Shown: positions 35,121 through 44,203, counted from the first letter of the stretch. The stretch: 64,000 nucleotides of DNA from Brevundimonas sp. MYb52 (GCF_002979535.1 NZ_PCPB01000003.1:1-64000); one strand, 5' to 3'. Numbers and translations: made by a program. Notes: generated by a model from the letters alone, not told the origin.

Positions 35121-35648
35121 ATGTTGAATCCGGGCAATCTCGACCCAGTTGGGTTTGGCTTTTTCTCGATTTTCGCCGTGATCGGCGGGCTGACCTTGCT
35201 GGTTGGTGCAGACCATGCCGCGCCGGGATGCACGGGGCCTGCGGTTCAGCGATGTGACTACATAGCGACGGCGAGGGCCGTCATGGCTGCTTCGGATTCG
35301 TCTCATGCGCGCCACCATCCATTCACACCTGACCGTGGATTTGAGGTATTCGATCAGGGCTCGGTGGTTTTGGTGCAGCAGACTGCTCCGTCTGGCCCCG
35401 GGTGGCTGAACCACGCCTCAGCCGTGCGGATCGACAAGAAAAGCTGCCGCCCGTGCGAGGTCGGCTATGCCCAGTCCGCACCTTGGGCGCCCGATCATCC
35501 GCAGCGAGGGCCTCTCATCATCCATCTCCCTGCCGAAGATCCGATTGCGGCAGCGAAGCTGACTGCACAAATCCGCGCGATAGAAGCCGAGGTCGCTCAG
35601 CAGGCTAAGACAGCCGGTCGCGGAACTCCGTCCAGTCGAACTCTCTGA
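35121..35648 (+). CDS. Orphan membrane-anchored protein, low GC, unknown
   Basis: A 175-aa protein with one N-terminal hydrophobic segment (about 9-29, VGFGFFSIFAVIGGLTLLVG), then a likely extracytoplasmic part with four cysteines (two early, two in the SCRPCEVGY region) and a charged C-terminal helix. The ATG at 35121 has GGAG 7 nt upstream. 35085 is an alternative. Third-codon GC is visibly lower than in ribF and nspC. Its last 44 nt overlap the 3' end of the converging nspC gene. I do not recognise a family, and part of its reality rests on the ribosome site and the open frame. Confidence 0.5.
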   Translation: MLNPGNLDPVGFGFFSIFAVIGGLTLLVGADHAAPGCTGPAVQRCDYIATARAVMAASDSSHARHHPFTPDRGFEVFDQGSVVLVQQTAPSGPGWLNHASAVRIDKKSCRPCEVGYAQSAPWAPDHPQRGPLIIHLPAEDPIAAAKLTAQIRAIEAEVAQQAKTAGRGTPSSRTL

Positions 35649-36777
35649 TCATCTTCAGCTCGTCCGTGGCGCTGTTCCATAGGGCGATGGCGGGCAGGGG
35701 GACGCCGTTGAAGGTGTTGGTCTTCACCATCGAATAGTGGGCCTGATCCAGGAAGGCGAGGCGCGTTCCGGGCGTCGGGCGTTCAGCAAAGACGTAGTCG
35801 CCGATGATGTCGCCGGCCAGGCAGGACGGGCCGCCAAGGCGCACGGTGACGCCGTCTTCGGGCTCGGCCAGCATGGCGGGGCGGTAGGGGGCCTCGATCA
35901 CGTCCGGCATATGGCAGGTGGCCGAGATATCGGTGATGGCGATGGGCATCCCGTTGTCGAAGACGTCCAGCACCTCGCCGATCAGGATGCCGGCGTCCAG
36001 GGCCACGGCCTCGCCCGGCTCCAGATAGACCTGCACGCCGTGGCGCTCGGCCAGCGCATTCAGGAAGGCGACCAGAGCGTCGGTCTGATAGTCGGCGCGG
36101 GTGACGTGGTGGCCGCCGCCCAGGTTCAGCCATTTGACCCCGCCCAGCAGGGGCGCGAGCTTCGGCTCCACCGCCGCCCAGATGCGGGCCAGGGGCTCGA
36201 AATCCTGTTCGCACAGGGCGTGGATATGCAGGCCGTCGACGCCCTGCATATGTTCCGGCTTCAGTTGCGACACCGGGAAGCCCAGGCGCGAGCAGGGCTG
36301 GGCCGGATCGTATTTGGCGACCTCGCCCTCGGAATGTTCGGGGTTCAGCCGCAGGCCGATCTCGAAGGTCTCGCCTTCAGCCCGCGCGGCGGCGATCAGG
36401 TCGGAAAAGCGCGCCACCTGATCGGGCGAGTTGAAGATGACGTGGTCGGACAGCCGCAGAATCTCGGGCAGATCCTCGGCCTTGTAGGCGGGCGAATAGG
36501 TGGTCAGTTCGCCCTTGTAAAACTCACGCGCCAGCCGCGCCTCCCACAGACCGGAGGCGCAGACGCCGTCGAGGTATTCCCCGACGACGTCCGCCAGCGA
36601 CCACATGGAAAAGGCCTTGAGCGCCAGCAGGACCCGGGCATTGCCCCGGTCGCGCACGTCCTTGAGCACGGCCAGATTGCGCCGCACCGCGACCTCGTCC
36701 ACCACGAAGGCGGGCGAGGCGACGCGGTTCAGATCAAAGTGAGCAAAGGCTCCGGGATCGCCGGCCTTGGTTTCCAT
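35605..36777 (-). CDS. nspC: Carboxynorspermidine/carboxyspermidine decarboxylase
   Basis: A 390-aa PLP enzyme of the alanine-racemase fold that decarboxylates carboxy(nor)spermidine in the alternative polyamine route. VASPAFVVDEVAVRRNL near the N-terminus, LLALKAFSMWSL (PLP lysine in ALKAFS), KWLNLGGGHHVTRADY and the C-terminal GPSCLAGDIIGDY block with the active-site Cys are all present. It follows the carboxyspermidine dehydrogenase gene by 20 nt. Confidence 0.93.
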   Translation of the reverse strand: METKAGDPGAFAHFDLNRVASPAFVVDEVAVRRNLAVLKDVRDRGNARVLLALKAFSMWSLADVVGEYLDGVCASGLWEARLAREFYKGELTTYSPAYKAEDLPEILRLSDHVIFNSPDQVARFSDLIAAARAEGETFEIGLRLNPEHSEGEVAKYDPAQPCSRLGFPVSQLKPEHMQGVDGLHIHALCEQDFEPLARIWAAVEPKLAPLLGGVKWLNLGGGHHVTRADYQTDALVAFLNALAERHGVQVYLEPGEAVALDAGILIGEVLDVFDNGMPIAITDISATCHMPDVIEAPYRPAMLAEPEDGVTVRLGGPSCLAGDIIGDYVFAERPTPGTRLAFLDQAHYSMVKTNTFNGVPLPAIALWNSATDELKMIREFDWTEFRDRLS

Positions 36778-36797
36778 GTCGTCTTTTTACTCAGGTC

Positions 36798-38003
36798 TTA
36801 GAAAGCGAGAGGAGCGTCCAGCTCTTCCACGGTCCACGGCAGGCCATGCTTGTTCAGCATGTCCATGAAGGGATCGGGGTCCAGCTGCTCCATGTTGAAG
36901 ACGCCGTCGCCCTTCCACGTGCCGGTCAGCATCATGGCCGCGCCGATCATGGCCGGAACGCCCGTGGTGTAGCTGACGGCCTGGTTGCCGGTTTCGGCAT
37001 AGGCGGCTTCGTGGTCGCAGATGTTCTTGACGTAGAAGGTCTTGGCGACGCCGTCCTTTTCGCCGGTGGCGATGGTGCCGATGTTCGTCTTGCCCTTGGT
37101 GATCGGACCCAGCGACGAGGGTTCCGGCAGCAGGGCCTTCAGGAACTCGATCGGGATGATCTCGCGGCCCTGGAACTGCATCGGCTCGATCGAGGTCATG
37201 CCGATGTTTTCCAGCACTTCGAGGTGCTTCAGGTAGCTGTCGCCGAAGGTCATCCAGAAGCGGATGCGTTTGATTTCCGGGTAGAACTTGGCCAGCGACT
37301 CCAGTTCCTCATGGTACATGAGGTACATGTTCTTCTGACCCACGCCCTCGAAGTCGAAGGCCTGCTTCTGCGTCAGGGCCGGGCCCTCGACCCACTGGCC
37401 GTTTTCCCAGTGACGCGAGTTGGCGGTCACTTCGCGCAGGTTGATTTCCGGGTTGAAGTTGGTGGCGAAGGGCAGGCCCGTGTCGCCGCCGTTGCAGTCC
37501 AGGATGTCGAGCGTGTCGATCCGGTCCAGCAGGTGCTTCTTGGTATAGGTGGCGAAGACCGAGGTCACGCCGGGGTCGAAGCCCGAGCCGAGCAGCGCCA
37601 TCAGGCCGGCTTCCTTGAAGCGCTCCTGATAGGCCCACTGCCACTTGTATTCGAACTTGGCCTCGTCGCGCGGCTCGTAGTTGGCCGTGTCGAGGTAGTT
37701 GACGCCAGCGGCCAGGCAGGCGTCCATGATGGCCAGGTCCTGATAGGGCAGGGCCAGGTTGACCACCAGGGCCGGCTTGACCGACTGGATCAGGGCCGTG
37801 GTCGCGGCGACATCGTCGGCGTCGATGGCCGCCGTGTCGATGGTCACGCCAAAGCGCGACTTCACGGATTCAGCGATGGCGTCGCACTTGGACTTGGTGC
37901 GGCTCGCCAAGGTGATATGCGAGAAGATGTCGGCATTCATCGCCATCTTGTGGACCGCGACGGAGCTGACGCCGCCTGCACCGATAACCAGCACCCTGCT
38001 CAT
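36798..38003 (-). CDS. Carboxynorspermidine/carboxyspermidine dehydrogenase (saccharopine dehydrogenase family)
   Basis: A 401-aa NAD(P)-dependent enzyme that condenses a diamine with L-aspartate semialdehyde. The nucleotide-binding loop is VIGAGGVSSVAVHKMA at 6-21, and LGSGFDPGVTSVFATY and DCNGGDTGLPFATNFNPEINLREV are characteristic of the CASDH group rather than of true saccharopine dehydrogenase. With NspC it forms spermidine or norspermidine without S-adenosylmethionine. Aspartate semialdehyde is also the precursor used by the homoserine dehydrogenase at the left of the window. Confidence 0.92.
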   Translation of the reverse strand: MSRVLVIGAGGVSSVAVHKMAMNADIFSHITLASRTKSKCDAIAESVKSRFGVTIDTAAIDADDVAATTALIQSVKPALVVNLALPYQDLAIMDACLAAGVNYLDTANYEPRDEAKFEYKWQWAYQERFKEAGLMALLGSGFDPGVTSVFATYTKKHLLDRIDTLDILDCNGGDTGLPFATNFNPEINLREVTANSRHWENGQWVEGPALTQKQAFDFEGVGQKNMYLMYHEELESLAKFYPEIKRIRFWMTFGDSYLKHLEVLENIGMTSIEPMQFQGREIIPIEFLKALLPEPSSLGPITKGKTNIGTIATGEKDGVAKTFYVKNICDHEAAYAETGNQAVSYTTGVPAMIGAAMMLTGTWKGDGVFNMEQLDPDPFMDMLNKHGLPWTVEELDAPLAF

Positions 38004-38124
38004 GTGTGGCTTCTCCTGAAGTCTGAAACTGCTTTGGCGACACCGCCGCCGCTATAAAGGGCGGGGCTCTTAACACGATGATGACAGGATCGCTAACGGT
38101 CGCGTGTCGCAGGGGTTGCGGGGG

Positions 38125-38676
38125 TCAGCCCTCGGCCTTCTCGGCGATGGCCATCAGGGCGTCGTGCAGGGACTGGCCCTGGCCGTCGATGACGTCGGCG
38201 ATGCGCCACATGGGACCTTCCTTGGCCAGCTTCAAGGTTTGGCGCTGGGTCTGGCCGTGGTTGGTGAAGGTCACCTCGGCCGAGGCCGCCCTGTCGCCGT
38301 CGGGCGTCATCTTCAGCGCGGTCAGGGCGAAGCCGTCGGCGTCCTGACAGGCGCAGATCGGATCATAGTTCAGATAGGGGACCTCGCCCTTGGCCGCGTG
38401 GAAGTCGGCGCCGACCAGGGCGTTCAGGGTGCGGGTATAGAGCGGATCGCGGCCCGGCGTGATGCTGGCCGCGGCCGGATCATTGGCCAGAGGCGCGGCG
38501 GCGTTGGCGTAGAGGGCGCGCACAAAGGCCTCGGCGTTCTGTTCGCCGGCCGCATAGATGGCGGCGCGTCCCGACAGGGGGGCCTCGACGGGCGCAGGGG
38601 CCTTCTCCTCGGCGGGAGAACAGGCCGCCGCTGTCAGAACCAGCACCGCCGCCGCTGTCATCGCCTGAATGCGCAT
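38125..38676 (-). CDS. DUF3828-like lipoprotein
   Basis: A 183-aa lipoprotein: signal peptide MRIQAMTAAAVLVLTAAACS with lipobox Cys at about 19, a Pro/Ala/Glu linker, then a domain with DPICACQDADGFALTAL, AEVTFTNHGQTQRQTLKL and GPMWRIADV. This strand pattern recalls DUF3828. The start at 38676 is supported by GGGAG 8-9 nt upstream. The longer frame adds a non-signal leader. It shares a divergent promoter region with ileS. Function unknown. Confidence 0.72.
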   Translation of the reverse strand: MRIQAMTAAAVLVLTAAACSPAEEKAPAPVEAPLSGRAAIYAAGEQNAEAFVRALYANAAAPLANDPAAASITPGRDPLYTRTLNALVGADFHAAKGEVPYLNYDPICACQDADGFALTALKMTPDGDRAASAEVTFTNHGQTQRQTLKLAKEGPMWRIADVIDGQGQSLHDALMAIAEKAEG

Positions 38677-38849
38677 CTGCTCGTCTCCCGTCCCTGTGTT
38701 CGCTTCAACTATGGCGCAGGCGCCGCCCGGTCTGCTAGACGGTTTCAACCATGACCGTTCGCGTGATCCGTCCGATTTCGATTAGCCGCCCGGCGTAGCG
38801 CCAGGGCGAACAGCCCCGCGCACGTCGGGATCGAATATCGCCGATGCCG

Positions 38850-38872
38850 TTCGACGGCCTTCACGCTAGACT
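38850..38872 (+). promoter_or_regulatory. Possible ileS promoter
   Basis: TTCGACGG at 38850 and GCTAGACT at 38865-38872 approximate the sigma-73 elements, with a short spacer. They lie about 50 nt before the ileS ATG in the 245-nt divergent gap. The rest of the gap shows nothing I can name. Confidence 0.35.
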
Positions 38873-38921
38873 GCGTCCGCGCCGCCTCCTCGGCGCCTGC
38901 GCAAAAGACAAAGATTACCCC

Positions 38922-41849
38922 ATGGCCGACGCCACCAACGACACCGCCTCTGACGCATCGGGCCGCGATTATCGCGACACCGTCTTCCTGCCCGAGACGC
39001 CGTTCCCGATGCGCGGAGGACTGCCCAAGAAGGAGCCGGAAATCCTGGCCCAGTGGGGCGACCTCTATGGCCACCTACGCGCCACGCGTCAGGCCCAGAA
39101 GGCGCCGCTCTATGTGCTGCACGACGGCCCGCCCTACGCCAACGGCGACATCCACATCGGCCACGCCCTGAACAAGACGCTGAAGGACTTCGTGGTCCGT
39201 TCGCGCTTCCTGCTGGGCTATGACGTCGACTACGTCCCCGGCTGGGACTGCCACGGTCTGCCGATCGAGTGGAAGATCGAGGAACAGTTCCGCGCCAAGG
39301 GCCGCCGCAAGGATGAGGTCTCGAAGGAAGAGTTCCGCACCGCCTGCCGCGAATACGCCGGTAAATACATCGACCTGCAGCGCGACCAGTTCCTGCGCCT
39401 GGGCATCACGGGCGATTTCGCCAACCGCTACGCCACCATGGACTTCGGTTCCGAGGCAGCCATCGTCGCCGAGTTCCACAAGTTCAAGAACTCGGGCCAG
39501 TTGTATCGCGGCTCCAAGCCGGTGATGTGGTCGCCGGTCGAGCGCACGGCCCTGGCCGACGCGGAAGTCGAGTATCACGACCACGTCTCGCCCACGATCT
39601 GGGTCAAGTTCCCGGTGGTCGGCGCGACCGACAGCCACCCGGACGACCTGCTGTCGTTCCGTGCGGCGACGCCCTCGGTGGTGATCTGGACCACCACGCC
39701 CTGGACCATCCCGGCCAACCGCGCCATCAGCTACGGTCCCGAGATCGCCTATGGCCTCTATGAGGTCACGGCCCTGGAAGAAGGCCTGGACTACGAGCCC
39801 TGGGCCAAGCCGGGCGACCGCTTCATCATCGCCGACAAGCTGGCTGAGGATGTGTTCAAGGCGGCCAAGATCAGCGGCTTCACCCGCGTCGACGCCATCA
39901 ACCCGTCCGGTCTGGAATGCGCCCACCCGTTGGCGGCGCTGGACAGCGGCTATGGCTTCTCCGTGCCCCTGCTGGCGGGCGACCACGTCACCGACGACGC
40001 CGGCACCGGCTTCGTCCACACCGCGCCGGGCCACGGCGCGGACGACTTCGCCGTCTGGCTGGCCCACGGCCACCGCGAAGTGCCGGACACGGTCGATCCC
40101 GACGGCGCCTATTACGACCACGTCCCCCTGTTCGCCGGCCTCAAGGTGCTGGAGACTGAGGGCAAGAAGACCGGCAAATTCGGTCCCGCCAACGGCGCGG
40201 TGATGGACAAGCTGATCGAGGCGGGCAATCTGCTGGCGCGCGGCCGGATGGAGCACTCCTATCCGCACTCCTGGCGCTCGAAGGCCCCGATCATCTTCCG
40301 CAACACGCCCCAGTGGTTCATCCGCATGGACGAGGCGCTGGACGACGACAACACCCTGCGCGACCGGGCGCTGAACGCCATCGACGCCACCGCCTTCCAC
40401 CCGGCGGCGGGCAAGAACCGCATCCGCTCCATGGTCGAGGGCCGCCCCGACTGGCTGATCAGCCGTCAGCGCGCCTGGGGCACGCCCCTAGCCATGTTCG
40501 TCGACAAGCAGACGGGCCAGCCCCTGCACGATCCCGAGGTCGACGCCCGCATCGTCAAGGCCGTGGCCGATGGCGGCGCCGACGTCTGGTTCTCGGCGCC
40601 TGACGCTGACTTCCTGGGCGCGCACGACCCCGAGCGGTTCGAGAAGGTCACCGACATCCTCGACGTCTGGTTCGACAGCGGCTCGACCCACGCCTTCACG
40701 CTGGACCCGCGCACGGCCGAGCATGGCTACAGCGGCGACCGCCCGTCGCACTGGCCCGCCGACCTCTATCTGGAAGGCTCGGACCAGCACCGCGGCTGGT
40801 TCCAGTCGTCGCTGCTGGAAGGCTGCGGCACGCGCGGCCGCGCCCCGTTCAAGGCCGTCCTGACCCACGGCTTCACCCTGGACGAGAACGGGGAGAAGAT
40901 GTCGAAGTCGCGGGGCAACACCACCGACCCCCTCACCATCATCAAGGAATCGGGCGCCGACATCCTGCGCCTGTGGGTGGCCCTGGTCGACTATTCGGAC
41001 GACCAGCGCATCGGCAAGCAGATCCTGCAGACCACGGTCGACGCCTATCGCAAGCTGCGCAACACGGTCCGCTACCTGCTGGGCGCGCTGAACGGCTTCG
41101 ACGAGGCCGAGCGCCTGCCCTACGACCAGATGCCGCCGCTGGAGCAGTTCATCCTGCACCGTCTGTGGGAACTGGATGGCCAGGTGCGTCAGGCCTATGA
41201 GGAATACCGCTTCCAGGACGTGATCCGGCCGGTGCTGGAGTTCTGCTCGGGCGACCTGTCGGCCCTCTATTTCGACGTGCGCAAGGACAGCCTCTATTGC
41301 GACCGTCCTGACAGCGTCCGCCGCCGCGCCGTCCGCACGGTGATGGACGAGGTCTTCAGCCGCCTGACCGCCTGGCTGGCCCCGCTGACGCCCTTCACCG
41401 TGGACGAGGCCTGGACGACGCGCTTCCCGGACGCCGGCACCAACTGCGCGCGGGTGATCCCGGAAACGCCCGGCCAATGGCGCAACTCGGCTGAGGCCGA
41501 GCGTTGGGCCGGGGTCAACACGGTGCTGGAAGTGGTCAACGAGGCCCTGGAAGCGGCGCGTCGCGACAAGCTGATCGGCGGCGCGCTCGACGCCTGGCCG
41601 GTGGTCACGGCCCCGGCTGAACTGCTGGCCCCGTTCGAGGGTCTGGACGCCGCCGAGGTGTTCCGCACCTCGGGCGCCGAGCTGGTGGTCGGCGGCGACG
41701 CCGTCGCCGTCGAGGTCAGGCTGGCCGACTATCCCAAGTGCGCCCGTTCCTGGCGCCGGGTGCCGGACGTCGGCTCTGACGCCGGCTTCCCCGACCTGTC
41801 GGCCCGCGACGCCGACGCCGTCCGCTGGCTGGACGCGCAGAAGGCTTAA
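38922..41849 (+). CDS. ileS: Isoleucyl-tRNA synthetase
   Basis: A 975-aa class I synthetase. The HIGH motif is HIGHALNK near residue 66 and the KMSKS loop is GEKMSKSRGN near 665. The CP1 editing domain (TTTPWTIPANRAISYG) and the DQHRGWFQSSLLEG block are present. The ATG at 38922 is chosen because the upstream frame is arginine-rich and unlike the family. The C-terminal zinc finger of E. coli IleS is degenerate: KCARSW instead of KCxRCW, and no second Cys pair. A strong terminator follows. Confidence 0.97.
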   Translation: MADATNDTASDASGRDYRDTVFLPETPFPMRGGLPKKEPEILAQWGDLYGHLRATRQAQKAPLYVLHDGPPYANGDIHIGHALNKTLKDFVVRSRFLLGYDVDYVPGWDCHGLPIEWKIEEQFRAKGRRKDEVSKEEFRTACREYAGKYIDLQRDQFLRLGITGDFANRYATMDFGSEAAIVAEFHKFKNSGQLYRGSKPVMWSPVERTALADAEVEYHDHVSPTIWVKFPVVGATDSHPDDLLSFRAATPSVVIWTTTPWTIPANRAISYGPEIAYGLYEVTALEEGLDYEPWAKPGDRFIIADKLAEDVFKAAKISGFTRVDAINPSGLECAHPLAALDSGYGFSVPLLAGDHVTDDAGTGFVHTAPGHGADDFAVWLAHGHREVPDTVDPDGAYYDHVPLFAGLKVLETEGKKTGKFGPANGAVMDKLIEAGNLLARGRMEHSYPHSWRSKAPIIFRNTPQWFIRMDEALDDDNTLRDRALNAIDATAFHPAAGKNRIRSMVEGRPDWLISRQRAWGTPLAMFVDKQTGQPLHDPEVDARIVKAVADGGADVWFSAPDADFLGAHDPERFEKVTDILDVWFDSGSTHAFTLDPRTAEHGYSGDRPSHWPADLYLEGSDQHRGWFQSSLLEGCGTRGRAPFKAVLTHGFTLDENGEKMSKSRGNTTDPLTIIKESGADILRLWVALVDYSDDQRIGKQILQTTVDAYRKLRNTVRYLLGALNGFDEAERLPYDQMPPLEQFILHRLWELDGQVRQAYEEYRFQDVIRPVLEFCSGDLSALYFDVRKDSLYCDRPDSVRRRAVRTVMDEVFSRLTAWLAPLTPFTVDEAWTTRFPDAGTNCARVIPETPGQWRNSAEAERWAGVNTVLEVVNEALEAARRDKLIGGALDAWPVVTAPAELLAPFEGLDAAEVFRTSGAELVVGGDAVAVEVRLADYPKCARSWRRVPDVGSDAGFPDLSARDADAVRWLDAQKA

Positions 41850-41856
41850 GGGATCA

Positions 41857-41888
41857 GGCCCCTCCGCTTCGGCGGAGGAGCCTTTTTT
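41857..41888 (+). terminator. Intrinsic terminator of ileS
   Basis: GGCCCCTCCGC, a TTCG tetraloop and GCGGAGGAGCC followed by six T residues, 8 nt after the ileS stop. Confidence 0.88.
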
Positions 41889-41891
41889 CTT

Positions 41892-42036
41892 CCTTCTCCC
41901 CTTGCGGGAGAAGGTGGGCCCGAAGGGCTCGGATGAGGGGTTTTGCGACGGCGGATGAAGGCGCGAGGCCAGAGCGCGGCGCGACCCGTCATCCGTCAGG
42001 CTTCGCCCGCCACCTTCTCCCACAAGGGGAGAAGGG
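41892..42036. repeat. REPIN-like inverted repeat between ileS and the oxygenase gene
   Basis: The left arm CCTTCTCCCCTTGCGGGAG with AAGGTGGG (41892-41918) and the right arm CCACCTTCTCCCACAAGG with GGAGAAGG (42009-42034) are near-perfect complements. Each arm is itself a CTCCCC/GGGGAG palindrome, about 90 nt apart. It is located between converging genes. Confidence 0.75.
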
Positions 42037-42038
42037 CT

Positions 42039-42725
42039 TTACGCGGCATCATGAAAGATCAGCCCCAGCGTCATGCGCCGACCCGATCGCACGGTGCTGA
42101 CCCCATGGCGCATCTGCACGCGGTAGTCGCCGCGCGTTCCGGCGACGGGACGTTCGCGCACGGCGAAGATCACGGCCTCGCCCTGTTTCAGCGGCACGAC
42201 ATGGACCTGTGACTGCGAACGCGGCTTCTGCTCGACCAGAACGAACTCGCCGCCCTCGAAATCCGCCGGATCGCTGAACAGGATCGCCGCCTGCAGCGGG
42301 AAGACCAGATCGCCATAGAGATCCTGATGCAGCCGGTTGTAGTCGCCGGGGCCGTAACGCAGCATCAGCGAGGTCGGTCGCGTCTGGCCCGCCGCTTGGC
42401 ATTGGGCCGTCAGTTCATCGAGGCGGTCCGGAAAGCTTGGCCGATCCAGCCGCGCCGCCCAGCCGTTGGCGAGGGGCGCCAGGCCTTCATAGAGCCGCGC
42501 CCGCAGCCGCGGCAGGGGATCGGGCAGGGGATTGTCGAAATACTGATACTCGCCCTGCCCGAAGCCGTGGCGCTGCATGACGATGCGGCTGCGGAACCGC
42601 TCTGGCTGGTCATAGAGGGCTTGCAGGGCGCCGCAGGTGGCGGGCGTCAGCAGGGGCCCGGCCACGGCCCAGCCCTGGGCGTTCAGGTCATGAGCGATGC
42701 GGGGCCAGTCGAGGGTGTCGGTCAT
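42039..42725 (-). CDS. 2-oxoglutarate-Fe(II) oxygenase
   Basis: A 228-aa dioxygenase with the double-stranded beta-helix facial triad: H133 and D135 in RLHQDLYG, distal H207 in MRHGVST, and R217 in RRMTLG as the likely 2-oxoglutarate ligand. FPLQAAILFSDPADFEGGEFVL is typical of the small prokaryotic 2OG-Fe(II) proteins, which act on proteins, DNA or small molecules. The substrate is not known here. The start at 42725 fits the domain boundary. It is flanked on both sides by palindromic repeats. Confidence 0.83.
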   Translation of the reverse strand: MTDTLDWPRIAHDLNAQGWAVAGPLLTPATCGALQALYDQPERFRSRIVMQRHGFGQGEYQYFDNPLPDPLPRLRARLYEGLAPLANGWAARLDRPSFPDRLDELTAQCQAAGQTRPTSLMLRYGPGDYNRLHQDLYGDLVFPLQAAILFSDPADFEGGEFVLVEQKPRSQSQVHVVPLKQGEAVIFAVRERPVAGTRGDYRVQMRHGVSTVRSGRRMTLGLIFHDAA

Positions 42726-42773
42726 GGGCGCTATAGACGCTGACCGAAGCGGCTTGTCTGGCGGCTTTCGGCT

Positions 42774-42932
42774 CTTCTTTCCTCCCCATTTCATGGGGAG
42801 GTGGCGCGGACGCGCAGCGTCCGTGACGGAGGGGGCGGCGGAACGGTTGTTTGTGGATGCAAAGGGTAGATCGCGGCGTCGCCCCCTCCACCGCTACGCG
42901 GTCCCCCTCCCCACGTGTGGGGAGGAAAGAAG
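42774..42932. repeat. Long REPIN-like inverted repeat upstream of the oxygenase
   Basis: The left arm TTTCCTCCCCATTTCATGGG with GAGGTGG (from 42777) and the right arm CCTCCCCACGTGTGGGGAGG with AAAG (42906-42930) are inverted. The inner flanks (GACGGAGGGGGCG and CGCCCCCTCCACCG) also pair, giving one long hairpin. CCCCATTTCATGGGGAGG recurs exactly at about 48035. It lies between the divergent 5' end of the oxygenase gene and the 3' end of the TipF-like gene. Confidence 0.8.
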
Positions 42933-42934
42933 GA

Positions 42935-44203
42935 TCAGAACCGGCGGCGTTGCTCGGCGGATTTCAGCGTGGAGCGGACGAACTCGGTGGGCGGGTCGGT
43001 TTCGGCCAGGACGGCTTCCTTGATGGCGCGCGGCTCGCCGAACAGGTGGCCCTGGCCCATGCCGACGTCCAGTTCCAGGATATCGACGACCTGCTTCTCG
43101 CTCTCGACCTTCTCCGCGATCAGTTCGAGGCCATAGCGACGGGTCAGGGGGGCGAAGTCGGCGGCCTGGATGTCCGGCTGGGTCGGCAGGGGCGTGGCGC
43201 CGTCCAGATCCAGCAGTTGTTCGATCAGCAGGTCGGCCGCCACCTTGATGAAGCGCACGTCCGAGCGTTGCAGGTCGGCGAAGTCCAGGTCCAGCGTCTG
43301 CACCTTGTCGATGGAGAAGCGGAAGCCCAGATCGGCCAGCTTGGCCATGTTGCGGGCCTCGGACGCGCCGCGCGCCTCGAACGTGGCCTGACCCAGCTCG
43401 AAGATCAGGGCGTCCTTCAGGTCGCGGTTCTGGCTGAGGAAGTCGAGGAACTGCGGGAAGAAGGTCTCGTCGCCCAGCGAGGCCAGCGAGATATTGCAGA
43501 AGACCCCGACCTTGCGGTCCTGACGCGCCAGACGGCGCACGATCTGGGCGCAGCGGAACAGCAGCAGGTTGTCGATGGCCGGCAGCAGGCCCTCGCCTTC
43601 GGCCACCGACAGGTATTCGGCCGGCATCATGACCCGGTTCGACGGGTCACGCAGGCGGGTGAAGCTCTCGTAGAAGACGGTCCGGCGCTGCGGCAGGGTC
43701 ACGACCGGCTGCAGATAGAGGTCGATGCGGTTTTCCGTCAGGGCGTCGTGGACGGTCTTCAGCAGGGTGTTCGACTGGACCTGACGACGGCCCTCATAGG
43801 TGTCGGCGGTGATCGGCGAGGACGACAGGCGATCGTCGATCGAATCGCTCATCTGCTGGATCAGGCCCTCCAGCATCCGCACTTCGCCGGTCAGGGCCTC
43901 GGTCTTGGACAGGGCGCCGCTCTCGATGGCCTCGGCCAGCTCGGTCAGGGCACCTTGCGTCGACTCCATCGCGTCGGCCAGCAGGCGGTGCGCCTCACGG
44001 ACCTTGGCGATCTCCTTGCGCAGGGCCCGGCGATCCAGAATCCCGGCGATCACGGCATGCAGACCGACCAAAACGCCCAGGGCGCCCAGCACCCCGGCGG
44101 CGCCCGCGCCTGCGCCCATACCGGCGCGCCAGATCGCCGCCCCGATGGTCAGGGACAGGAACAGGTAGCCGAAGAACAGAAAACCGCCGGTGATCTTGCG
44201 CAT
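42935..44203 (-). CDS. tipF: EAL-domain protein, TipF-like flagellar positioning factor
   Basis: A 422-aa membrane protein: two N-terminal membrane helices (about 7-25 and 35-55), a coiled coil (about 58-125) and a C-terminal EAL domain (about 148-400). The EAL tripeptide is replaced by E179-S180-F181 (YESFTRL) and several downstream metal residues are missing, so phosphodiesterase activity is unlikely. This architecture matches TipF of Caulobacter, a c-di-GMP-binding protein that positions and licenses the polar flagellum. Identity as TipF is inferred from architecture and degeneracy. No flagellar genes are adjacent. Confidence 0.78.
   Translation of the reverse strand: MRKITGGFLFFGYLFLSLTIGAAIWRAGMGAGAGAAGVLGALGVLVGLHAVIAGILDRRALRKEIAKVREAHRLLADAMESTQGALTELAEAIESGALSKTEALTGEVRMLEGLIQQMSDSIDDRLSSSPITADTYEGRRQVQSNTLLKTVHDALTENRIDLYLQPVVTLPQRRTVFYESFTRLRDPSNRVMMPAEYLSVAEGEGLLPAIDNLLLFRCAQIVRRLARQDRKVGVFCNISLASLGDETFFPQFLDFLSQNRDLKDALIFELGQATFEARGASEARNMAKLADLGFRFSIDKVQTLDLDFADLQRSDVRFIKVAADLLIEQLLDLDGATPLPTQPDIQAADFAPLTRRYGLELIAEKVESEKQVVDILELDVGMGQGHLFGEPRAIKEAVLAETDPPTEFVRSTLKSAEQRRRF

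Noticed and set aside
35076..35414. Minus-strand 112-codon frame opposite the low-GC orphan
   Set aside because: Basic, low-complexity and without a ribosome site. The plus-strand frame has a better start and a clear membrane segment.
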